In this document: piece after piece, positions 33,902-41,596 of the stretch
Numbering within the stretch: position 1 is the stretch's first letter
Layout of the letters: each line of letters begins with the position of its first letter
Assembly (NCBI GenBank): GCA_043777675.1
Contig: JAYWHR010000006.1
Location: 1 to 64,000, forward strand
Direction: 5' to 3'
Source: JANMDU01 sp043777675
Lineage (GTDB): Bacteria > Pseudomonadota > Gammaproteobacteria > Burkholderiales > Burkholderiaceae_C
DNA: 64,000 nt
Translations under genes and position numbers: made by a program
The notes under the pieces: model-generated
What the model saw: only the letters and a program-made list of their open reading frames with translations
The model's database searches: none
What the model was told of the DNA's origin: nothing

Positions 33902-35023
33902 TCAAGGCAATTTTCGCAGCACTAAATCGGTGAAATCTAGTTCAGGCGTGGTGGCCGAGCTTTGGCGGATACGAATGGGCAAGTAACCCAGCTGCGGCGA
34001 AAGCCAAATCTCCAAGCGCTGATCGAATTCATTGCGTGGCGCGCGCGTGAGCTTGAGCGCTTGCATATTTGCAGCAGGCAGATTGATATCGCTGATGCCT
34101 TGCAAATTGAACTCCCATATTTCTGCTTTGTCCAGATCCGCTACCTGCATCTGAATACGATTAACAATTTTGTAACGTTCAGGATTACCGCCAATGATGC
34201 CAGCGAGCTGGATCAAGGCACTTAAGCGGTCTTGTGCGCCTACAAGCAAAATCTCATCAGGCTTGTTGTTGCTGAACTGAATTTTTCCCATTTCTGGGCG
34301 AAAGTGCGTTGCCTGCTCGCTGCGGCCAGTGCGCTGGCTGCTGTAGCGCTGAGGCGCTAAGCCTTGTGGCGATAGGAGGCCTTCGCTTCTTTCGGTGCGG
34401 CTAAAAATGATCAATGCACTTGCTTCTAAGCTCAGGTTGTAGCTTTTGCCATCCATATTCCAACTCAGCACGCCGCTGCCACTATTAGCAACGCCCTTGT
34501 TCATAAAAGTGCCATCAAACTGCAGCTTGGCACTGGCCGGATAGCTCAATATCAGACCCGGTGGCGCAGGCGCGCCGCCGGCTGGAGCGAGGGTTTCGGT
34601 GAGATTGCTATCAACAGATGGCGTAGCATTTGCTATCTTTTCAATAGCGTCTTGCGCATATTCTTTGTCGGCTGGCGAAGGATTTGGCTCAATTTTTATC
34701 TCTTTTTCTTGAGGTTTTGTCGTCTTATCTGCACGCTCAGGCTCGGGCGGTTTAGTCACTGGCGTGGCAAGGGTTGGTGGGCTCTTGGCTTTGCTTGGTT
34801 GGCTTGATTGCGCAGGAGCAGGCGGCAACAAAGAGACGGGCACAGGATCAATCATTCGCGTGATGAGCGTGGTGTGATCGGCCGCATTTTGGAAGCTGAA
34901 TGCGAAGCGACTTGTGGCGAGCATCAAAGCGATCACATGCGCCATTACAGCAGCAAGCAGTGCTAAGCCTAAGCCGCGCCAAGGCCACCTGACCGATTGC
35001 CCGGGCGCTAGCGCGACGCTCAT
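33902..35023 (-). CDS. DUF3108-domain periplasmic/membrane-anchored protein
   Basis: A 373-residue protein. One N-terminal helix (GLALLAAVMAHVIALMLATS) is followed by a Pro/Lys/Glu-rich linker (about 65-125), as in TonB-like proteins, and a DUF3108 domain from about 155 (LILSYPASAKLQFDGTF to the end). DUF3108 proteins are thought to lie in the periplasm and relate to LolA-like folds; the role is unknown. The linker piece ADKEYAQDAIEKIANAT is encoded by a dispersed repeat. Start and upstream IclR stop overlap as ATGA. Confidence 0.85.
   Translation of the reverse strand: MSVALAPGQSVRWPWRGLGLALLAAVMAHVIALMLATSRFAFSFQNAADHTTLITRMIDPVPVSLLPPAPAQSSQPSKAKSPPTLATPVTKPPEPERADKTTKPQEKEIKIEPNPSPADKEYAQDAIEKIANATPSVDSNLTETLAPAGGAPAPPGLILSYPASAKLQFDGTFMNKGVANSGSGVLSWNMDGKSYNLSLEASALIIFSRTERSEGLLSPQGLAPQRYSSQRTGRSEQATHFRPEMGKIQFSNNKPDEILLVGAQDRLSALIQLAGIIGGNPERYKIVNRIQMQVADLDKAEIWEFNLQGISDINLPAANMQALKLTRAPRNEFDQRLEIWLSPQLGYLPIRIRQSSATTPELDFTDLVLRKLP
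34632..34673 (-). repeat. Dispersed 44-bp repeat, copy 7 (inside DUF3108 gene)
   Basis: GCTATCTTTTCAATAGC hairpin, GCGCATATTCTTTG, CGGCTGG. Translated as PADKEYAQDAIEKIAN in the linker of the protein. Confidence 0.82.
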
Positions 35024-35826
35024 TTTTTACTTCCCAACTCGCTGCTGAGCTGCATACTGCATTCGCGTAGGGCTTTCGCGATACTTGCTGAGTAGCCCGC
35101 ATCGAAGCTCGCACTTGATCCGAGGCTCACCAAGCTGAGGCAAATCCGCTCACCCGCATCCCACACCGGCACAGCCATGCCGCTGATTCCAGGCAGCAGC
35201 GTATCCACCACACGCGCAACGCCATGCTTTCGCGCTTCTTCCAAAATACCTTGAGCAGCTGTGGCATTGCGCGGCATGCCAGCCCGCTCGCTTTTGCCCA
35301 ACTGCGCCATTTCTATCTTCAGCAATGGCTCTACCCAAGCCGTGGGTGCAAACGCCGCAAAGCAACGCCCCGTGGCCGAACCGAGCAAAGGCATCACATC
35401 ACCCAAGCGCAGATTGACCGTCACAGCTCTTGCAGGCTCTTGCCAGTGCACAATCACTGGGCCATGGTTGCCCCACACTGCAATCGCAACGGTATGACCG
35501 ATCTCCTCCATCAGCGCATCCACACGCGAGCGCGCCAGAGCGACAGCATTGAGGCGCGAGAGCGTGGCCAAGCCGAGCTTCAAAGCGGAAGGCCCCAAGT
35601 CATAGCGCGTGCTGCTACCGTCTTGCTGCACGAGCCCCAAGCGCTGGTAACTGACTAAGTACCTGTGCGCCTTGGCCGGGCTCATGCCCGCGGCCTGCGC
35701 CAGATCGCGCAGCATCATCGCGCCTTGGCTTTTTGTGAGCGCATCCAGCAAAGCAAAGCCCACCTCAACCGATTGGATACCGGCTTGGGATTTGGGGGCA
35801 ATAAGCGATGATTTTTTGGTGGGCAT
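35020..35826 (-). CDS. IclR-family transcription regulator
   Basis: A 268-residue regulator. The winged helix is in VEVGFALLDALTKSQGAMML and DLAQAAGMSPAKAHRYLVSY (about residues 15-75). The IclR effector domain follows with GHTVAIAVWGNHGPVIVHW, LLGSATGRCFAAFAP and GISGMAVPVWDAGERICLSL. It is divergent from an FAH-family hydrolase gene, which it probably regulates. The start at 35826 (MPTKKSS) is chosen over a frame start at 35868 that would add an unlikely Arg/Leu-rich piece, though AAGG precedes that earlier ATG. Confidence 0.9.
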   Translation of the reverse strand: MPTKKSSLIAPKSQAGIQSVEVGFALLDALTKSQGAMMLRDLAQAAGMSPAKAHRYLVSYQRLGLVQQDGSSTRYDLGPSALKLGLATLSRLNAVALARSRVDALMEEIGHTVAIAVWGNHGPVIVHWQEPARAVTVNLRLGDVMPLLGSATGRCFAAFAPTAWVEPLLKIEMAQLGKSERAGMPRNATAAQGILEEARKHGVARVVDTLLPGISGMAVPVWDAGERICLSLVSLGSSASFDAGYSASIAKALRECSMQLSSELGSKK

Positions 35827-35913
35827 GGCAGCAGAAAGGCGGCTAAAATTACGCAATAGTAAACGCATTTACCTTATCGTAATTTAAATTCATTTAATTC
35901 AAGAAAGATTTCT

Positions 35914-36921
35914 ATGAAACTCGCCACCCTCAAAGACGGCAGCCGCGATGGCGCATTGGTCGTCGTCTCGCGTGATTTATCGACTGCACATTATGCAACT
36001 AGCATCGCCGCCAAGATGCAACAGGTGTTGGATGACTGGAATTTCATCTCGCCACAATTGCAAGATTTATACGACACATTAAATAACGGTAAAGCCCGCT
36101 ACGCCTTCCCCTTCGATCCCAAGCAATGCATGGCTCCCCTGCCTCGAGCCTACCAGTGGGCCGATGGCAGCGCGTACATCAACCATGTCGAACTCGTGCG
36201 CTTGGCTCGCGGCTCTGAAGTGCCGGCCAACTATTACACCGAGCCGCTGATGTATCAAGGCGGCAGCGATGATTTTCTCGGGCCTTGCGATGTATCCACT
36301 GTGCCCAGCGAGGATTTCGGCATTGATTTTGAAGCTGAAGTGGCCGTGATCACAGGCGATGTGAAGATGGGCAGCACGCCCGATGAAGCGCTAGAGGGCG
36401 TGCGCCTTTTGATGATCGCCAACGATTGGAGTTTGCGCAATTTAATTCCGGATGAGCTGGCAAAAAGCTTCGGTTTCCTCCAAAGCAAGCCCGCCACAGC
36501 TTTTAGCCCTGTCGCCGTCACGCCGGATGAAGTCGGTGAATTTTGGCGCGGCGGCAAATTGCATCTCACGATTCAAAGCCAATGGAATGGCCGCACGGTA
36601 GGAATGTGTGATGCCGGCCAAGAAATGACTTTCCATTTCGGCCAACTGATCGCCCACATCTGTAAAACCCGCAACGTCCGCGCCGGCTCCGTCGTCGGCT
36701 CAGGCACAGTGAGCAACCGCGCGATTGAGAAAGATGGCAAAAAAGAATGGCCCAAAGGCTACAGCTGCATTGCTGAGAAACGCGCGATTGAAGCCATTCA
36801 AGACGGTAAACCCAGCACCGCCTACATGAAATTCGGCGACACGATCAAGATCGAGATGAAGGGCAAGGATGGGCAGAGCGTGTTTGGGGCGATTGAGCAA
36901 AAGGTCGTTTCACTCCTTTGA
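35914..36921 (+). CDS. Fumarylacetoacetate hydrolase-family protein
   Basis: A 335-residue C-C bond hydrolase. The metal site is seen in GIDFEAEVAVITGDVKMG (E-x-E), NDWSLRNLIPDEL (Asp), and the catalytic core SKPATAFSPVAVTPDE and GTVSNRAIEK. Such enzymes split beta-diketones in aromatic amino acid or homogentisate-type breakdown, or decarboxylate oxaloacetate. The exact substrate is not set by the sequence. It is divergent from an IclR regulator and has no hmgA or maiA beside it. Confidence 0.9.
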   Translation: MKLATLKDGSRDGALVVVSRDLSTAHYATSIAAKMQQVLDDWNFISPQLQDLYDTLNNGKARYAFPFDPKQCMAPLPRAYQWADGSAYINHVELVRLARGSEVPANYYTEPLMYQGGSDDFLGPCDVSTVPSEDFGIDFEAEVAVITGDVKMGSTPDEALEGVRLLMIANDWSLRNLIPDELAKSFGFLQSKPATAFSPVAVTPDEVGEFWRGGKLHLTIQSQWNGRTVGMCDAGQEMTFHFGQLIAHICKTRNVRAGSVVGSGTVSNRAIEKDGKKEWPKGYSCIAEKRAIEAIQDGKPSTAYMKFGDTIKIEMKGKDGQSVFGAIEQKVVSLL

Positions 36922-36965
36922 GCAGAGGGTTACGCAATGCAAGTGAACAAAAATCAAGCGACAGC

Positions 36966-37412
36966 TCAATCAGCAGCAATGAGTGGCTGCGCTTGAAATC
37001 CCAGTGGCAACTGCTTAGCATCTAACCCCATCGCCTGCATTTCGCGTCGGAAATGAGTCATAGCTAGCGGGAATGCTTGAGCAACCAAGAGATACTGATA
37101 GTCATCAGTTTCCATCAGGGCGCTTGCAACGGACTCTTGCACATCCGTTGAATAGAAAAACTTGGCTTCATATTCACCCGTGATGTTAATCTGTTCTTTG
37201 AGAACTTTTTCGTCGGGCGTCGTAGCTTGAAGCTTGAGCTGGACGATGACTTGCATCGGCCCGCCTTTGACCGAGGGTACGGCTAAGCCTACTTGAATAT
37301 CTTGCTGCAACTTAAGCTCTAGCTCCGCACCGGTAGCTGCCCCACGGTTCTCACCTTGGAAAGCTAACGCCCTGAAGCTGTGCAACAAAGGCCTTGGCAT
37401 CAAGGATTGCAT
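36966..37412 (-). CDS. SecB-like chaperone of a toxin-antitoxin-chaperone locus
   Basis: A 148-residue SecB-fold protein. GAELELKLQQDIQVGLAVPS, VIVQLKLQATTPDEKVLKEQ, ITGEYEAKFFYSTD and the closing MTHFRREMQAMGLDAKQLPL match the chain of strands and helix of SecB. It overlaps the MqsA-like antitoxin gene by 13 bp. In TAC modules such chaperones protect an unstable antitoxin. Not the housekeeping SecB: the context and divergence from secB sequence argue for the specialised type. Confidence 0.78.
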   Translation of the reverse strand: MQSLMPRPLLHSFRALAFQGENRGAATGAELELKLQQDIQVGLAVPSVKGGPMQVIVQLKLQATTPDEKVLKEQINITGEYEAKFFYSTDVQESVASALMETDDYQYLLVAQAFPLAMTHFRREMQAMGLDAKQLPLGFQAQPLIAAD

Positions 37413-37969
37413 GCAACATCTCCTTGCGCGACATGGCGGAATTCACGCGGGTTGTAGCGCAAGCCAGAGGCATCGCCGCTACGCCGAACCAGCGCCACCA
37501 CATTACTCGTCGTAGCGATTTGCACTACGGTTTTGGTCTGCATGAACTCAGCACGCATATTCTTTTCATCTACCAAAGCCCAAAACGACTCTTGGCTGCG
37601 CCGCACCAAACGCAGCAGTGTATCCATGGCTTCTGACTGCGATACATCATCGTTCTCGTACTTGCTAAAAGCCACCGGCCCACCGCCAAACAAGCGTGCT
37701 GCCTGCTCTTGGGTCAACTGATATTGCTTGCGCAGCGCCGTGATCTCCTCACCAGTGAGCAAGCCATCAATTTGCTTGCGCCACGCCATCAAGGAACGTC
37801 GATTAAGCTTGCTCTCTGCCGCGCCTGCAAAATCAGAGCCGCAAGCGTCGCATTGTTTGAATACCAACGAGCGCATCGCTTTCTGCCCTTTATATTCACT
37901 CTCCACCATCTCGCTGTGTGTTGACACATGCCCTTCACCGCACACCGGACAAAGTTCTTGTGTATTCAT
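37400..37969 (-). CDS. mqsA: MqsA-like antitoxin (zinc finger + HTH)
   Basis: A 189-residue antitoxin. Two CxxC pairs (LCPVCGEG, residues 7 and 10; QCDACGSD, residues 40 and 43) form the zinc domain. A Xre-type HTH follows at about 75-120 (LTQEQAARLFGGGPVAFSKY). The tail beyond residue 135 (VVQIATTSNVVALVRRSGD onward) is longer than in E. coli MqsA; it is a candidate chaperone-addiction segment. The gene is downstream of the broken MqsR toxin and overlaps the SecB-like gene. Confidence 0.88.
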   Translation of the reverse strand: MNTQELCPVCGEGHVSTHSEMVESEYKGQKAMRSLVFKQCDACGSDFAGAAESKLNRRSLMAWRKQIDGLLTGEEITALRKQYQLTQEQAARLFGGGPVAFSKYENDDVSQSEAMDTLLRLVRRSQESFWALVDEKNMRAEFMQTKTVVQIATTSNVVALVRRSGDASGLRYNPREFRHVAQGDVACNP

Positions 37970-37980
37970 TGCGCTATTTC

Positions 37981-38403
37981 CTATTTACTGAGATGGCAAG
38001 ACACAAGCAGCACAAGCTGCCCTGTTTTACCCACCGCAAACTTTAAAAAGTAATCCACTGTGATGCGCTTGACATGGCCAGCCAACTGCTCACTTCGCCG
38101 AACTTGATAAGCATCACAAGCGATCACACTTGCCTTCCCGCTTTAGCACCATTCGGAATCCCTGTAATCCTCTGAGCCAAGCGCTTCGATCAACTCGGCA
38201 ACGGCCTCCAAATTACTGTCAAACAAAGCGTCCACATCTTTGATACATGCACGTGTGGCCAACTGAATAGCATCTGGATTTGCCACCAGTTTTTGTACCC
38301 GCGCCAAGTCATACAAAGGTCCCCCAGAAATCTTCAGCTGCCCAAAGCCCAATTGCGTGGGCGGACTCATACTGTACTCCGAAAGGACAATTACTTTTAC
38401 CAT
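37981..38403 (-). pseudogene. mqsR: MqsR-family toxin with an in-frame stop
   Basis: The 5' part (38403-38146) reads MVKVIVLSEYSMSP to DSEWC, then TAA at 38143-38145. The same frame continues without another stop for 53 codons (SGKASVIACDAYQV, VDYFLKFAVGKTGQLVLLV) to TAG at 37981-37983, 11 bp before the antitoxin ATG. Both parts match MqsR-family toxins: YDLARVQKLV and DYRDSEW first, then the C-terminal CDAYQ and strand pair. One substitution in a Lys, Gln or similar codon explains it. MqsR cleaves mRNA at GCU; this copy is presumably inactive, unless the stop is read through or is a sequence error. Confidence 0.83.
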
Positions 38404-38411
38404 TATGGTAA
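38397..38411 (-). promoter_or_regulatory. Palindrome over the toxin start codon (probable MqsA operator)
   Basis: TTACCATTATGGTAA is a perfect palindrome of 7+1+7 bases that includes the MqsR ATG. MqsA-type antitoxins bind palindromes near their promoter. Position and symmetry fit, but the sequence differs from the E. coli AACCT/AGGTT site. Confidence 0.5.
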
Positions 38412-38630
38412 TTTTACAACTCTAAACTAGGGTCATTCAGAAGCATATTTGTCTATTTATACAGCATTTTGACCAATAAGCAGACCGAAATTATCCTTGC
38501 ACCAGCGCCCTGTGCGAGCTGGGCTTGGATTTGGGCGGATTGGGCGAGGCGGACGCGCAGGCGGACGCAAAGCTGGTGCAGCTCGGTGACTCGGGTGACG
38601 ATGCGGGGCTTATTCTGGGACAATACTTTG

Positions 38631-39545
38631 ATGAAAAAACATGATCAAGCCGGCAAGAATACTGCGCAAGGCGCTCCTAAAAAAGGAGCAGAAAGTGCGT
38701 CTGAGCAACTCGGCTTGCGCGAAGGGCAGAGCTTGGAATTGCTGAAGGCTTTGCACATCCTCACGCCTGATGGCCGGATCAATCAGGATTCACGGCGCAA
38801 GCTCAAGCAGGTCAATCACTTGCTGCAATTTATTGAGCCGCTGCTGGCGAAGGTGCGTGCTGCGAAGGGCACGGTGACGCTGGTCGATCATGGGGCGGGC
38901 AAGTCTTATCTTGGCTTTATGTTGTATGACTTGTTTTTTAAATCAACACCAGATGGGGCAACTAGCCAAGTCATTGGCGTGGAAGTGCGTGATGAGCTTG
39001 TGGAGCGTTCGCGCGCGCTTGCAGCGCAGTTTGGCTTTTCGGGGATGTCGTTTTTGAATCTATCGGTAGAGCAGTCGAGCAAAGCCCTGCCAGCCAGCAT
39101 TGATATCGTCACAGCCCTGCATGCTTGCGATACGGCCACCGATGATGCGATTGCGTTTGCGCTCTCGCACAACGCCCAGCATGTGGTGCTCGTGCCTTGC
39201 TGCCAGGCGGAAGTGGCCGGGATGCTGAAAGCGGGCAAGGCGAGTGCGTTGCAAAACAATCCGCTGGTCGAACTCTGGCGCAGGCCGCTGCACACGCGCG
39301 AGTTTGGCTCGCAGCTCACCAATGTGCTGCGCTGCCTGCAATTGGAAGCGCATGGCTACGAGGTGACGGTGACTGAGCTGGTCGGCTGGGAGCATTCGAT
39401 GAAAAACGAGCTAATCATTGCCTCCAAAGCCAAGACACACGCCAAGACGAGCAACCAGCGTTTGCAAGCCATGCTTGATCAATTGGGTTTAAGCGAAATG
39501 CGCCCGCGCTTTTTCACGCCCCTGCTAGAAAAAGAAACCGCATGA
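38631..39545 (+). CDS. Class I SAM-dependent methyltransferase
   Basis: A 304-residue protein. KQVNHLLQFIEPLLAKVRAA leads to the SAM motif TVTLVDHGAGKSYLGFMLYD, then IGVEVRDELVERSRALA, and DIVTALHACDTATDDAIAFA and VVLVPCCQAEVAGML. This resembles the methyltransferase of the GSTCD/DUF-type (COG3475-like) family, whose substrate is unknown. The start at 38631 is an ATG; an upstream frame from 38469 is likely spurious. A repeat encodes HDQAGKNTAQGAPKKGAE near the N end. It overlaps the next gene by four bases. Confidence 0.8.
   Translation: MKKHDQAGKNTAQGAPKKGAESASEQLGLREGQSLELLKALHILTPDGRINQDSRRKLKQVNHLLQFIEPLLAKVRAAKGTVTLVDHGAGKSYLGFMLYDLFFKSTPDGATSQVIGVEVRDELVERSRALAAQFGFSGMSFLNLSVEQSSKALPASIDIVTALHACDTATDDAIAFALSHNAQHVVLVPCCQAEVAGMLKAGKASALQNNPLVELWRRPLHTREFGSQLTNVLRCLQLEAHGYEVTVTELVGWEHSMKNELIIASKAKTHAKTSNQRLQAMLDQLGLSEMRPRFFTPLLEKETA
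38646..38689 (+). repeat. Dispersed 44-bp repeat, copy 8 (start of methyltransferase gene)
   Basis: CAAGCCGGCAAGAATACTGC, then GCGCTCCTAAAAAAGGAGC. The stem GCTCC/GGAGC replaces the usual GCTAT/ATAGC while keeping pairing. Translated as QAGKNTAQGAPKKGA. Confidence 0.75.
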
Positions 39546-40768
39546 AAACAGCAGCTGTGATTGGCGCAGGGCCTGCGGGCTTGATGGCGGCGGAGGAGTT
39601 AGCGCTCGCCGGTGTGCATGTGGATGTCTATGACGCGATGCCTTCGGTGGGTCGCAAATTTCTCCTCGCTGGCATTGGTGGGCTCAACATCACGCATGCC
39701 GAGCCGATAGATGCGTTTACTTCGCGCTATGGCGCGCGAGCGCAGCAGGTAGCGGCTTGGCTTGAAGCGCTGAGCCCGGATGCTTTGCGCGAATGGGTGC
39801 ATGCGCTGGGCATAGAAACTTTTGTAGGCACTTCGCAGCGCGTATTTCCCAAAGATATGAAGGCCGCGCCACTCTTGAGAGCATGGCTGCAACGTTTGCG
39901 TGGTCAGAGTGTGCGCTTTCATGCGCGGCATCGTTGGCAAGGCTGGGCGAATGATGGAGCGCTTTGCTTTACAAATACGCAAGGTGATTGCAAAGTGCTC
40001 GCCGATGCGACTGTGCTCGCTCTGGGCGGCGCAAGTTGGAAAAAACTGGGCTCCGACGGTGCATGGGTACCATGGCTAAAAGACGCTGGCGTGCAGATCA
40101 ATGATTTGCAACCCTCCAACTGCGGCTTCGATCTGGCTAAGCCTTGGAGCGAACATTTGCGCGGTCAGTTTGCGGGGCAGCCTGTGAAACCCGTGGCGCT
40201 GCATTTCACAGATCGACAAGGCAACGAATTCAATAAGCAAGGCGAATTCGTTATCACCGAAACAGGCGTGGAGGGCAGCTTAATTTATGCCGTCTCCAGC
40301 TTGATCCGCGATGAAATCTCACGCGTCGGCCAAGCCACAATTTATCTGGATTTGCTGCCCGCCTTCAGCCTAGAGAAAGTGCAAGCCGACGTGAGCCACC
40401 CGCGCGGCAGTAAATCACTTTCCGCTCACTTAAAAAGCCGCTTAAATCTGCAAGGCCTGAAAATGGCGCTGCTCTACGAAACTTTGAGCAAAGAGCAAAT
40501 GCAGGCCAGCGCCCTCCTCGCGCAAACCATCAAAGCCTTGCCGCTCACCTTAAGCGCTACTCGCCCGATTGACGAAGCCATCAGCAGCGCAGGCGGCGTG
40601 GCTCTGGAAGCGATGGATGAGCATCTGATGCTCAGGCAAAGACCCGGCACATTCTGCGCGGGAGAAATGCTCGATTGGGAAGCGCCCACGGGTGGTTATT
40701 TGCTCAATGCCTGCTGGGCGAGCGGCCGCGTGGCGGGGCGCGGCGCAGCGGCTTATCTGAAAAGCTGA
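39542..40768 (+). CDS. HI0933/BaiN-type FAD flavoprotein (TIGR03862-like)
   Basis: A 408-residue flavin-binding oxidoreductase. The Rossmann motif TAAVIGAGPAGLMAAEELAL (residues 3-22), then VGRKFLLAGIGGLNITHAE, AVLALGGASWKKLGSDG and the C-terminal CAGEMLDWEAPTGGYLLNAC fit the HI0933 family. Substrate unknown. Translationally coupled to the methyltransferase (ATGA). Confidence 0.9.
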   Translation: MKTAAVIGAGPAGLMAAEELALAGVHVDVYDAMPSVGRKFLLAGIGGLNITHAEPIDAFTSRYGARAQQVAAWLEALSPDALREWVHALGIETFVGTSQRVFPKDMKAAPLLRAWLQRLRGQSVRFHARHRWQGWANDGALCFTNTQGDCKVLADATVLALGGASWKKLGSDGAWVPWLKDAGVQINDLQPSNCGFDLAKPWSEHLRGQFAGQPVKPVALHFTDRQGNEFNKQGEFVITETGVEGSLIYAVSSLIRDEISRVGQATIYLDLLPAFSLEKVQADVSHPRGSKSLSAHLKSRLNLQGLKMALLYETLSKEQMQASALLAQTIKALPLTLSATRPIDEAISSAGGVALEAMDEHLMLRQRPGTFCAGEMLDWEAPTGGYLLNACWASGRVAGRGAAAYLKS

Positions 40769-41530
40769 TCAAGCTGGATTGTCAATATCCACAAACTCGT
40801 GCGCCAAGCCAAGTTGTGCGGCCACATGCGCAGCAACAGCAGGCGCGCCATAACGCTCGCTGGCATGATGGCCGCAGGCGATGTAGGCGACACCCATCTC
40901 GCGCGCGTAGTGCGCCTGCGGCTCAGAGATTTCTCCAGTGATAAAGACATCGGCCCCCGCAGCAATCGCCGCCTCAAAATAGCTCTGTGCACCGCCGGTA
41001 CACCACGCTACACTTTTTATAGCACGTTGCGCAATTTCTATGCCGGCTAATGGCCGATTTAATACATTTTTGATGTGTTCTGACAGTGCTTGGTAGCTGC
41101 TCAAAGAAGTCTGCCCCAGCCAGCCCAGATCTTGCTCACCAAAGCGGCCAAACTCGCCGTTTGCAAGCGGGGCAAAACCCAGCAGCCTGCCCAGTTGTGC
41201 GTTGTTGCCCAGCGTGGGGTGCGCATCGAGCGGCAAGTGATAGGCATACAGATTGATATCGTGCGCCAATAATTTTTGCAGTCGCTGCTTCATCCAACCC
41301 GTCACTCTGCCATCTTGCCCGCGCCAGAAAAGCCCATGATGCACAAAAATCGCATCCGCACCGCGCGCAATCGCCGCGTCTATCAAAGCGCTAGATGCCG
41401 TCACGCCCGAGACGATTTTCTTTACCTCCGCCTTGCCCTCCACTTGCAGGCCATTCGGGCCATAGTCTTTGAAGCGCTCAGGTTGCAGGAGATCGTTAAA
41501 AGCTTGGGAAAGGGTGTCGCGGGAAGTCAT
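40769..41530 (-). CDS. Nif3-like dinuclear metal centre protein
   Basis: A 253-residue hexameric dinuclear metal protein (YbgI/Nif3 family; often annotated as GTP cyclohydrolase 1 type 2 homologue). KDYGPNGLQVEGKAEVKKIV, DAIFVHHGLFWRGQDG, YAYHLPLDAHPTLGNN and CGHHASERYGAPAVAAHVA hold the metal ligands. The segment LAGIEIAQRAIKSVAWCTG is encoded by a dispersed repeat, and AWCTGGAQSYF is family-typical. Convergent with the flavoprotein gene. Confidence 0.93.
   Translation of the reverse strand: MTSRDTLSQAFNDLLQPERFKDYGPNGLQVEGKAEVKKIVSGVTASSALIDAAIARGADAIFVHHGLFWRGQDGRVTGWMKQRLQKLLAHDINLYAYHLPLDAHPTLGNNAQLGRLLGFAPLANGEFGRFGEQDLGWLGQTSLSSYQALSEHIKNVLNRPLAGIEIAQRAIKSVAWCTGGAQSYFEAAIAAGADVFITGEISEPQAHYAREMGVAYIACGHHASERYGAPAVAAHVAAQLGLAHEFVDIDNPA
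41008..41050 (-). repeat. Dispersed 44-bp repeat, copy 9 (inside nif3-like gene)
   Basis: GCTACACTTTTTATAGC, ACGTTGCGCAATTTCTATG, CCGGCTA. Translated as LAGIEIAQRAIKSVA. Confidence 0.87.
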
Positions 41531-41596
41531 GGTGTGAACAAGTCTTGGGTATTTCCACCATCTTAAGCGTTACCTGAGTTCGGCCACAATCTCGGC

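Noticed and set aside
38469..38630. Upstream extension of the methyltransferase gene
   Set aside because: The added residues (rich in Trp, Arg) do not look like protein, and the ATG at 38631 fits the domain start. The stretch 38412-38630 holds no supported gene.
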